64,000 nt of DNA from positions 19,561,501 through 19,625,500 of the forward strand of contig CP136896.1 of NCBI GenBank assembly GCA_034359265.1. Direction: 5' to 3'. This DNA comes from Canna indica (taxonomy: Eukaryota > Streptophyta > Magnoliopsida > Zingiberales > Cannaceae). Numbering within the stretch: position 1 is the stretch's first letter; each line of letters begins with the position of its first letter. The position numbers and the translations under genes were made by a program. The notes below the pieces were generated by a model that was given only the letters and a program-made list of their open reading frames with translations, had not been told where the DNA came from and made no database searches. Below, piece by piece: positions 46,801 to 57,200 of the stretch.

Positions 46801-47388
46801 TCCTCACTATCATCGGGTGTAACAACTTCATCTTCACTATCCTCGTACTCACTAGTACTTTCACGTGCATCTTCAGGCAAATTTGTAGGGTTAACTGGGA
46901 TAGGCACCTCTTCTGCAAAGTTGTTATCATATGTACCTTCAATTGTGACTGATACAAATTCATCAGTGTCACATTCATCTTCATTCAAATTTGGACCTAT
47001 ACCATGCTTATATTTGTCTTTTCTCAGTGCTCTAACTGTCACATATTCTTCATCACTTAAATCATCAAATTCACTAGAACATATATCAGCGTCACTTTCT
47101 CCAATTGGACGATAGTCGATGTCTTCAGATGTCTCAATATCATCACCACTTTCTTCATTACCAGCAACATGCTCAGTATCTGCATGTTGATCAGTTCCAA
47201 CAATAACAAGATGTTCTATATATACCAGCAACATGCTTAGTTTCTTCATTCTCCAATTGACCTATAGATGCATGTTCATCATTCCCCCCAAGTGTATCAG
47301 TTTCTGCCTCTATAGATACATGTTTATCATTCCCCCCAAAATGTGGAGTCCATCGCAGGATAGCATCAATATACAGTCTATCATCCAT
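43860..47388 (-). pseudogene. MULE (MuDR-like) transposase gene, decayed
   Basis: Mutator-like transposase on the minus strand. The N-terminus starts near 47388 (MDDRLYIDAILRWTPHFGGN); a frame change near 47220 leads into a long open stretch to 45894. That stretch has an acidic region, the MuDR-type domain (LKIGMKFESNSQFKEAVQSY, about 46690) and the catalytic core (IIGLDGCFLK; YDLTVISDQQK). After an intron (about 45910-45835) the core continues with two frameshifts, near 45760 and 45580. A SWIM finger CSCRHWDLSGIPCNHAI is at about 45160-45210. The tail (PVKKMPGRPKKKRKR; knuckle CQICFQDDHNRRTC; Gly/Ser-rich exon) runs to about 43970. A hAT MITE sits at 44552-45032. The protein is not made intact. 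Confidence 0.88.
44552..45032. mobile_element. 481-bp hAT MITE in the MULE gene
   Basis: The ends TAGGAGTGGAAATAGGCCAG and, reverse complemented, TAGGGATGGAAACAGGCCAG are flanked by the perfect 8-bp duplication ATCCTTTC (44544-44551 and 45033-45040). Subterminal regions are full of GGCCTGGCCTG repeats; the middle is AT-rich. It separates the SWIM exon from the zinc-knuckle exon of the MULE. Confidence 0.92.
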
Positions 47389-48285
47389 GTCGCTTTCATC
47401 TTCACTGCTAATATTAATCTATATCATAAGATGATTAATATCAATAGCATGCCATCATATAATTATGCTAAAATAAAAATTATACTTACAGGGGCTGAAT
47501 CTCGTCGTGGAGGAAGAATAGTTTTTCGAAGCCGATTTGAATGTCAAACCATCTCAACTTACAGGGGCTATATTATGGATAAGTAATATAAGTGAGGATA
47601 TATTATGCAATTTTTACACAATCAAAATTCATGCAGTAACACTGGCTCTACGTGAACATTACTAACACCTACACTATAATATAATTAAAACCACAAACAC
47701 TATGGGGGAGAATACACATTCAAATATAATAAAAAAATGGGATGGAAATGAAAACTAAAAGCATATCCTTAGGGTTCTATCGGTTCAAATCAAAAACATG
47801 ATGCATGATTAACCCTAGATTTGGTGAATGAATCTAGGGTTTCTTCTATTCAAATCAAACACCTCAGATGAAAAGAAAATTACTAACCTTTTGTAATAGG
47901 GAGTTTGTAGGTGACGTTGGAACACTTCGCGTTGGTGATCGCTGATTGCAGGGAGGCAATGTGAGTCGAGTTAGTGTGAGTAGTGAAGGAAAAATTCGGG
48001 GATGATGTTTGTTCTTCCCGGCAAACTGGAGATGGCTGTGCGATGAAGGAAGGCGACGAAGAATGCCGAGACTCCTTCTGGTGGACAAGAACGGAGCTGT
48101 GGTCCAAATTTTGTCGGGAATGAAGAGGCGATACCCAGAAAAATGGGATTTGGATTTTGTCGGGTGAGGTTTAGATTTTTTAATTAAAGTTAGGGTTTGA
48201 GTGCTGACTGGGCTCGACACAATGTATTTTTTAATTTAATATTTTATTAATATTTTGGGATGTTGACTGAGCTCTTGATCCACGT
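47389..48285 (-). other. 5' leader/intron region of the MULE transposase
   Basis: Upstream on the transposase strand. At about 47500-47580 the minus strand reads DIQIGFEKLFFLHDEIQP before a donor-like CTG/TAAGTA, perhaps a 5' exon. The 118-codon ORF at 47867-48220 is Ser/Pro-rich with no family match and may be part of the leader. Confidence 0.35.
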
Positions 48286-48456
48286 CAGCATGCCCACGTC
48301 AGCATCCAAACGGTTGTTATGACGTCCCGTTAATGGTGGGATAGATTTGTTACAAATCGAAAAGTGATGTATTGAATTGAGAAAATTTAGAAGTGGGGAT
48401 AGATTTGGGAAATACCTCAAAAGTTGGGATATATTTAGTAATTAACCTTTTTTTTA
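48286..48456. repeat. Probable right terminal repeat of the MULE
   Basis: On the minus strand: GGTTAATTACTAAATATATC, then 'cccaacttttgaggtatttcccaaatctatcccc' and, further in, AACGGGACGTC. This sequence type is typical of plant MULE TIRs. It lies upstream of the transposase, where a TIR is expected. I found no matching left TIR. Confidence 0.55.
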
Positions 48457-49125
48457 AATACAATAACTGAACTAAATAAACAAATTAATAACAACTAAAA
48501 AATAAAATCAAGTTAAGAAAAAGAAGAAGATAATATATAATATATATAATAGTAATGTTAAATATTTAATAAATAGTAAGATATAAGTAAAATATAGAGT
48601 TTCAAATTTTCTCCGAAACACGATAACCAAATTCAATAAATAATAAAAAAACAATAAATTTATCAATTTAATTTTTTTTATGATCGAAATTATTGATATA
48701 AGAAAAAATAATATATAATGTGTAAAAACTATTTATTGATGAAATTAAATGAATCTAAAAAAAAATAAAGCAAAAGAATTTTTTTGATATATATAAAGAA
48801 CAAAAATAAATGTAGAAAATAAAAAAAATAAAAGAACCATAGTGAAAAATAGCTCCGCTGAGAGCTATCTAGGAAAAAAAAGAGCTCTTGTTGTTAGTTC
48901 TTGGAAGTGCAACAGCGTATCCCACTATACACTATTGATATGTAAATTAGATTGGATTGGATAGAATATTAACTAAAAAAGTATTGAATAAGAGTTTTTA
49001 AATATATTTTTAATATTTTTATTTATGTACCCGATTTTTTATTTGTAAAGAATTATTATTCAACAATTGATTAAAATTGAAATTAGATGTTTTGAATGAC
49101 CCAAAGCAGGATTGTAATTTTTTTT
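48457..49125. other. AT-rich non-coding region
   Basis: No gene or element boundary is seen. Confidence 0.3.
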
Positions 49126-49661
49126 AGAGAAATTTAATGAATTTAATCTAAACTTCCACGAAATTAACGAATCTAATTTAACTTTTAATTTGCATCAATT
49201 CTAACGCAAACTTTCGAATTTATATCAATTATGTCATACCGTCAACTCATTGTTAGTCAAATCGTTAGTTGCTGACGTGGCATCTCAATCAGCAACTTAG
49301 ATGTTATTTTTTAATCTTAACTCGCTATATCAGCAACAGTCAAAATTTAAAAAGAAAAAGAAAAAATAATGACATGCTAATAAGTGTATTGGTATATTTT
49401 TTAAGCAAACTATTTTCATTTTTTTTATATTTTTTTTTCAATTTTGGATGTTGATGATGTGGTGAGTTAAGATTAAAAAATAATATCTAAGTTGCTGATT
49501 GGGATGTTATGTCAGCAACTAACTGTTTGACTAACAGTAAGTTGACGATGGAATATAATTGATGTGAATTCGAAAGTTCAGATTAAAATTGATGCAAATT
49601 AAAAATTAAATTAGATTTATTAATTTCGTCAAAATTTGAATTAGATTCATTAATTTTCTCT
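49126..49661. mobile_element. MITE with ~210-bp terminal inverted repeats
   Basis: The left arm starts AGAGAAATTTAATGAATTTA and the right arm, reversed, AGAGAAAATTAATGAATCTA. Correspondence continues through TTAATTTGCATCAATT, 'aactttcgaatt', 'gttagttgctgac' and TTAGATGTTATTTTTTAATC to near 49340/49440. Long TIRs suit a Mutator-like origin. The flanks are poly-T, so the target duplication is ambiguous. Confidence 0.8.
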
Positions 49662-50251
49662 TTTTTTACTATAATTAGAATAATTTTGTTAATGTATCCT
49701 AAATATCCTCCTATGCTAAATAAAATGTTATTGAATATTTTATTTTAATGAAACAACATGTTGAATACAAAAAAATTCCTATTACCTCTCTGCCTAGACT
49801 ACATTGACATCTACCCATGCAGTTGTTCTACTTCTTCTCCTTTCTCATCTTCGTCCTTCGATCAACTATATCCAAATGAAATCACAACACTCTCCTTTAA
49901 TCTTTTCCTCTTCCACCCTTTTCTTTTCTCAAAACCTTATCCTCCATGGTGGGAAAAAGAGAGGAGACAAGAAATTATGACATTTTTATCATTTTAAAAG
50001 TCCTTAAGGCGCTAGCCACGATGGAAAAAGAAGAGGAAATAAGAGAAAAAATTAAAATATTTTGACCATCAATATTTGTTACGAGAGTATGCTCGAACGA
50101 CACAAGAAGCGGCGGGAACAGGAGAGGAGATAAGAGAAGGACTCATTAGTTTTTTTATGTTCAATATGTTATTTCAACAAAATAAAAAATTATTCAATAT
50201 TTTATTTTATTAAAAATAGCATCCGAGAACATTTAAGGTATATTAATAAAA
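49662..50251. other. AT-rich non-coding region
   Basis: No gene is supported; a 79-codon ORF at 49758 has no recognisable motif. Confidence 0.3.
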
Positions 50252-50559
50252 GGGAAAACTATACTTTTAGCCCTCATAGTTTCCTCCAATTTTGGTTTTG
50301 GTCCCTATAGTTTTAAAATTTTAGTTTTAGTCCCCACACATTACTTCTGTTTAGGATTTGGTCTCTACCGTTAAATAAGGTTTAAACGGTGCTGACGTGG
50401 ACAACATGTGCTGACTGGACAATGCTGACATGGAGCTTGCAGGGACCAACTTGGTAAGCTATAAGGACTAAAATCAAAATTTTATAAACTATGAGGACTA
50501 AAATCAAAATTTTGTAAACTATAGAAACTAAAACCAAATTTTAAATAATTATTTTTCCT
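50252..50559. mobile_element. MITE-like element
   Basis: Starts GGGAAAACTATACTTTTAGC and ends, reversed, GGAAAAATAATTATTTAAAA. The inside has 'ttggttttagtcc' in both orientations (about 50290-50330 and 50460-50540) and CTGACGTGG. Flanks TAATAAAA and TAATAAAT are a candidate imperfect duplication. Confidence 0.5.
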
Positions 50560-50589
50560 AATAAATATAAAAAATTATATGATATTATC

Positions 50590-50740
50590 TGGCCCGACTC
50601 AGCCTGGCCCGAAAAAATTCGTGCTCGACCCCGGCCCGGAAAAATTCGTGCCCGACCCGACCCGAAAAAATTCGTGCCCGATCCGGCCCGAAAAAATACG
50701 TGCCCGACCCGGCCCGAAAAAATTCGTGCCCGACCCGAAT
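50590..50740 (+). repeat. 26-27-bp minisatellite
   Basis: GGCCCGAAAAAATTCGTGCC followed by CGACCC is repeated about five to six times with few changes. Confidence 0.85.
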
Positions 50741-50744
50741 TTTT

Positions 50745-51472
50745 CTTCTTTTAATTTGTTTAATTTTTTAGGTTTTTTCATGAATATTTTCCTTAGTTCA
50801 GCATTTTTAAAATCAAAAACTTCAAATTTAATGGAATCGTAAATTATATATATACCTGCAATATATATATGATTTGAATCGATTTGGAATGTAATCAAAT
50901 TTTGTTCAAATTATTCAAATTTTTACAAACCTTCGTTAGAAACAAAAATGAAAATGATTTCAGCATCACAATTTTTCCCCACCTTTCTAATATACATTTT
51001 TTTCACATCACATGTTATATATTATTTTTACTAACTACTTTACTTTTATTTTCTATATTATTGTTGTTATCATCCTCATCATCATCCATTATTTTTAATA
51101 TAATTTTAATATAATTTTTATGTTGGTAGTATTAGTTCATATTATATTTTAATATATATATTTTTAGTCTAATTAAATTTTTATTTTCAATTTTTTTATT
51201 GAGTTCGGTTATGGATTTCAAGAAAAATTCAATACTTCAAATATATCAATATCTTTTGATTATATTATTAATTAAATATTCAATACTTCAAATTTTCCCT
51301 TAATTTGGTTTGGTTATCAATTATTTAATTAAAGTCTCTTTTTGATTTTATATTTTGCATTTTCTAAGAAAAATAAATATTTTTTTTGAATGAATATAGT
51401 TGAGTTGATCTAAATAGGTAGCTTTATATAGTAGGTAGCTATATAATATCTGTAAACTAATATTTAACTCTT

Positions 51473-51513
<41 letters not shown>

Positions 51514-52824
51514 CAATTAATTCAAAAATTTTAAATATGTTTGACCGAAATTTTTAAAAACCTTGATTTTCAAAAGAATACATGATTTCAACATGATAAT
51601 TGTATGATGACTCAGCGAGGAGTTGGTATTTTAAACTTTGATAAATATTATATTTATTATTATTATTACATTTTACTATTTATTGAACTTCTAAACATTT
51701 AGTTTTATTATCCTTAATATTTTCAATTTTAAAAAAAATATAGTAAAATTATTCATTTAGTTTGGTATTTCATTATTCCTAAATTAATTCAAAACTCTAA
51801 AAAAATTCTATATAAATATATATTTTGTATTCTTAATTTCCTTTTTCCTATATATTCTATGTTTTGCATATGATTATTATTTTAAATTTATATTTATCTA
51901 TTATTTACTGCATATGAAGAAAATAATATTTTTTCATTAATTTGATTTTAAAGTTTTTTTGTTGAATTTTTATTTAATCTAGCATTTACATTGTATTTTC
52001 ATTATACATACAATACTGAGATTAATAATATAATTAAGTGATATGTGAGAAATTGGACTACTAAGTTTTTTTTTTGTTTTTTTATTTTCATTTTTGAACC
52101 TTCGCCAGCCGTGTAGTTTTCTTAAAATATAATATTTTTTATTTATTTAGTACGTTATTTTGAGTATTTATATTTTATGTTATTTTTTATCATTGTTTTT
52201 TTTTTAAAAAAAAAATGTATCAATCTCTATCAAATATTTATTAATTCTTTATTGACAGTATACTATTCTTTTTGAATTTAAATACGGTCATTGTAGGATT
52301 GAGTTTTATTTTTAGATCTATTAATATATGATTTTAAATTTATATCATAATTTTTAATTGCAATTTATTAATTATATGTTTTAATATAAAATAAATTTCA
52401 TAATTTTTTATTATGCTTTCTTCAACTATGATTATTTTAAATTAGCAAGTAAATTTTTTAGCGGTTTTGCTTATAATTATTTTATTCTTTTAATTTTTTA
52501 TTGCTGTATTTATTTTTAGAAATTTGTATCGGTTTTTATTATATTTTCACCCATTTTTCTATCTAAACTATTGTGAATTTACTATCATCGTTGAATTTGA
52601 GTTGGATTATTGCAAGATTAATTTTCATGCTTATCTTTATTAATTAATACATGCTCTTATTCATGTATCTTAATATGTAATTATGTTTTATTCATTTTAT
52701 GTATTAATATATAATAAATATTATTATAATTATTCATTAAAGTATTTCCTAATCTTTTTATCTGGAAGCGAAGCACAGGAATTTGTCTAGTATATATCAA
52801 TTTTAAATAATTATATATAATAAT
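50745..52824. other. AT-rich non-coding region with (TA)n tract
   Basis: No gene is seen. A (TA)n microsatellite lies at about 51477-51511. Long A/T runs throughout. Confidence 0.4.
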
Positions 52825-53951
52825 GAGCAATTTATCCAAATCGAATTTTGGGAATGAAAAATTCTCAAAACTAGATTCAACTTTAGGAAATTCCTCAAAC
52901 AGAAATTGAATGGATTCAATACCGATTTTGTCCCTGGCTAAAGTCTTTAACCAGTTAGAGACTTTGGTCAAAAATTAAAAAAAAAAATATATAAAATAAA
53001 AAATAATTTTAATTTATATAAAAAAAGAGGTATAATAGAAATGAGGTGTTAAATTTAAAAAAAAATATTTTCAAATTCTCTAATCAGTTAGAGACTTTGG
53101 TTTAAAATTTAAAAATATATAGAAAAATATTATAAAAAGAGGTATAATAGAAATGATGTGTTAGATTTAAAAAAATACATTTTCAAACTCTCTAATGATA
53201 TAGAAATGAGGTGTTAGAGTTTAAAAAATATATTTTCAAATTTTCCAAATTATTAAAAGTTTTGCACAAAGTCTATAAATCCAAATTAAAATTAAAAATT
53301 GTAAAATATTTTTGATATTATAGACTTTGGGCAAATATTTAATGCATTAAAGACTTTTGTCCAAAGTCTATAGAACTAATTTTTAATTATGATGTTAGTG
53401 AAATATTTTTTGTCCAAAATATTTTGATAGACTCTAGCATATTTTTTATATCACATTTTTTTTTGTAAATTAAATTTTGTTTTTTATAATTTTAAAATTA
53501 CTATAAACAAAAGTCTCTTACTCATTAGAGACTTTTGTGCAAAGTCTATAATAGTTTTATAATTTTTTAAAAAAATATTTGAATTCATAAAATAATTTTT
53601 CAATGATACAAAAGATGAATTATGATCTAAAAAAATATTTTACATCAAAATATTTTATAATTTATAATTTAAATTTAAATTTATAGACTTTGTACAAAAG
53701 TCTTTAATATATTAGAGAGTTTGAAATATATATATATTTTATTTTTTAATATCTTATTTTTATCATAAAAAGTATTTTATAAATTAAAATTATTATTTTA
53801 TTTTTTATATATATATATTTTTTAATTTTTGGCCAAAGTCGTTAAAGACTTTGATCAGTGCCAAAATCGATATTGAATCAACTTAATTTTTATTTGGGGA
53901 ATTCGTCAATATTGAATTCGATTTTGAAATTTTTTTTGGAGTAAATTGCTC
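52825..53951. mobile_element. Mutator-like long-TIR element
   Basis: The ends GAGCAATTTATCC and, reversed, GAGCAATTTACTCC are followed by matching arms of about 190 bp ('aaatcgaatt', GATTCAATA, CGATTTTG, 'aaagtctttaac', TTTGGTCAAAAATTAAA). The flanks TATAATAAT (52816-52824) and TATGATAAT (53952-53960) form a 9-bp duplication with one mismatch. The interior repeats TTAGAGACTTT and 'caaagtcta' in both orientations, plus 'aggtataatagaaatga' twice. No transposase. Confidence 0.8.
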
Positions 53952-53997
53952 TATGATAATAACCTAATATTAATATCTGATTCGATGGTTCTGAAAC

Positions 53998-54165
53998 CAC
54001 GTGACTTCTAATTGTGGGTCCCGTGCACCAAATCCGCCATCCGACCAGCCTGCAAATCCTAGTCTCTGATTGACCCACGTCCCAAAGAAAACATCTTCCC
54101 CAGGCCTATATCTTGCCACGTAAGCCATCCACATAAGTGCACATGGCACCATGCCCACGTTTCCC
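53998..54165 (+). promoter_or_regulatory. G-box and ACGT-core cluster upstream of CRY-DASH
   Basis: A perfect G-box CACGTG at 53998-54003 is followed by ACGT-core sites at about 54076 (CCCACGTCCC), 54116 (GCCACGTAAG) and 54154 (CCCACGTTTC). These lie 70-240 bp upstream of the ATG. G-boxes are known light-response and bZIP/bHLH sites, which would fit a blue-light protein. Function here is inferred. Confidence 0.5.
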
Positions 54166-54233
54166 TCTACTTCCGTCGCCGTCTCCCACCCTTTCTCCAA
54201 ATCCGAATTGCCCCTCCCCCACTCCCCAGTGCA

Positions 54234-57200
54234 ATGTCTTTTATCACTCGCTTATCCTCCTCTCCATCCTTCTCCAAATTCCCATCTTTTCCAACCAAAT
54301 CCACCTCAAACCCTCACTTCATGAGCGCCACCGCAAGCTCCACTTCCGGCGCCGCCGACCGACCCCGTCTCGGAGCTCGATGCCACGCAGTCCCTGGACT
54401 GGCCGCAGATGAGGTCGCCGCCGCCTCCGAGGAGGCCTTCAGTAGGTACTCATCACCCACCCTGAAGCGGAGCGGTGGCGGCGTCGCCATAGTGTGGTTC
54501 AGAAACGACCTCCGGCTGCTGGACAATGAGGCCCTGCTGCGGGCTTGGGCGGCGTCGGAATCGCTGCTGCCGGTGTTCTGCGTCGACCCACGAAACTTCG
54601 CCACCACCCGTTACTTTGGATTCCCAAAAACTGGAGGTATATTAAGCAACATTAACCCTAAAAATTATGGAACTTGAATCGTGATCAAATGAACCATATG
54701 GAGATTGAAGCTTGATTTTTTTTACTTTTGAATGTCAAATCTAATCGATTTGATGAGTTTTTGATTTTGGCAGCCTTGAGAGCGCAATTCCTGATTGAAT
54801 GCCTGGAAGATCTGAAGAAGAATTTGATGAAGAGAGGATCGAACTTGCTAATACAATATGGGAAGCCTGAGGACATTCTTCCTTCAATTGCAAAAGCTTT
54901 TTGTGCTCACACAGTTAAGTAATTTTATATTATACTTTATTATCATAAGTTTTAGTAGGCTGCAACAACAGCAGAATCATTTTGTAAGCTATAACCTCTG
55001 GTATCAGATGAACTTAGAACAGGTTATTTGTATATATAGTTTGGGGAGTCCAGTACCCTACTTCACTGTAGTCGGTTTACTTTATTGTGGAAGAAAAATT
55101 TGGAGTCCCGAACCTAGCACCCAATTAGTGTTTCACACCGATAACTGTGGCTTCTTGTTGAATTGGGAAACTATGTATTTTTTGCTGTACCATTATTATT
55201 GATCTTCTTCCTTTTATAAGTGGTCTTTTCTTTTCCCTCTATATTGTTTTTCACATAAGTTATATTCGTTTTGTGTTGTCTTCTTTCCTCCTAGGTTGTG
55301 AGATTTGGTATGTGCTCTGACATAACATGTAAATTATCATCCCACCGTTCTATTAGCAACTAATATGCCTTTACCATGCTTAGACTTTCTTATCTTTCTT
55401 AAATTATTCAGTCGTATGTATTCTGCAATATCTGAAGCTTTCTTCATCATTGCTTGAACTAATTCATGCAGGTTAATTTCTCAACAAATTAATAAAGCAA
55501 ATGTTCCATGTTTTATTATAATGAAGTTCATATTTGCTGCATTGCAAGATTTATTTTGCCTTGCTTCACTTGTACACCACAATGCAACAATCATCTTTAT
55601 CTTGTAGCCATGATTTAGACTTCAAAGTCACAAGTGTAGTATATTTTTAGAGTTGAATAACCAAGTGTTTTTCCTTTTTTCACTCTATAAACGAAAAACG
55701 ACATTTCTCAAATATGCTCTTTAATTAGCAACCATCTTTGTAGTTATACTTGTACAGCATGATCATGACAGCTAGTTTAGCTATCTTCTTTTCATAGCCA
55801 GATTTTTGGGGGAAATCCTACATTGACCACTTGTTTTAATGCAAAAGTTTATGATCTGAATGATTTTAGAGTCCGTAATGTTTTAGGTTTATGCCCAGAA
55901 GGAAACATGCAGTGAGGAGCTTCACGTAGAAAGACTTGTCCGCTGCAGTTTGCAACAAGTTGTGCTACCACGAGTTAGCTCTTCAAGCCACACAACAGCG
56001 AATCCAAAACTAGTACTTGTTTGGGGAAGTACAATGTATCATATGGATGATCTTCCATTCGGCTTGAACAATTTACCTGATGTGTATACACAATTTCGTA
56101 AAGTAAGTTCATTGGTAACATAAATTTGATGCTCATAAGTCAAAACTATTAACATTAAGAGGTTTTTTACTTCTGGTGCGAAAATACTCTTTGATATAAA
56201 ATAGTGAGGCTTCATTTATGATGCTCCCCAACTCATTGCCTTTGAACAATAGAAATCATTTTGCAGGCTGTTGAATCAAAGTCCTCAATTAGGAGCTGCA
56301 TCAAGTTGCCACTATCATTTGGGCCACCTCCAAGCAGTGGTTTGGATGAAATAGGTGGATGGGGAAGCATTCCAACTCTTGAGCAACTTGGCTTGAAGAA
56401 GACAAAGGTGTGTCATTCCACTTCTCAAGTAACCAAAGTGTACACTTTCAGTCCTCTGTTCTTGCTTCTATTGCTGTAAGAGTGCTCAATTAATGGTTCA
56501 GGATAAACAAGTGTAAATGAGTTGAGTCAGTTAGGTTTTAACGAAAGTTCCATCTATTCTGGCTTGATTATTTTGGACTATGGAAAAAAAGGGAAAAAAT
56601 CTCAACCTGAAACCAAAACTGCTAATAAGGTAGAATAACTCACATTAGGTTTGTCATGATTTTGAATTTTCTTGTGTTTTAGTCATGTAAGACTAATTGC
56701 TCTAGATTTTGTATTTCACGTCTTTCATTTTTCTTCTTTTTTATAATCAAGATTCAATATGGTTGAATGATAACCTAATTTTTCTGAAAATAAGCTTGTA
56801 TTGCATTTCAAAGGAGATGAAATGGTACAAGAAAAGGGAGAAGGAAAGGTAAAAGGAAACAAAAAAAATGCGAAGTAAAAAAAGATGGGTGGATACAAGA
56901 AAGGTTAACAGTGGGTGGATAATTGTCCAATGGTGGGCAGCTTGAAAAGAAAGATCACAGATGCTTTGTTTTCTCTACATGATCCAATTCCAAAAAACTA
57001 TCCGGGTGACGATTAGTCTCAAATTGCAGATAAATTGATTGTTCACTGTGGTAGGCCAGGGTTACTTTGGTTTATATATCATAATTGGACATACCATCCT
57101 CTTAAATTCTGATGGTGTGTTTATTTCACTTGATAGGATAAGATATAGGATACGATAAGAAATGAGAAGGGATTAGATATAATTTTATCATCTAATGTAC

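Noticed and set aside
47864..48220. 118-codon Ser/Pro-rich ORF (minus)
   Set aside because: Upstream of the MULE transposase without a recognised domain; more likely leader sequence.
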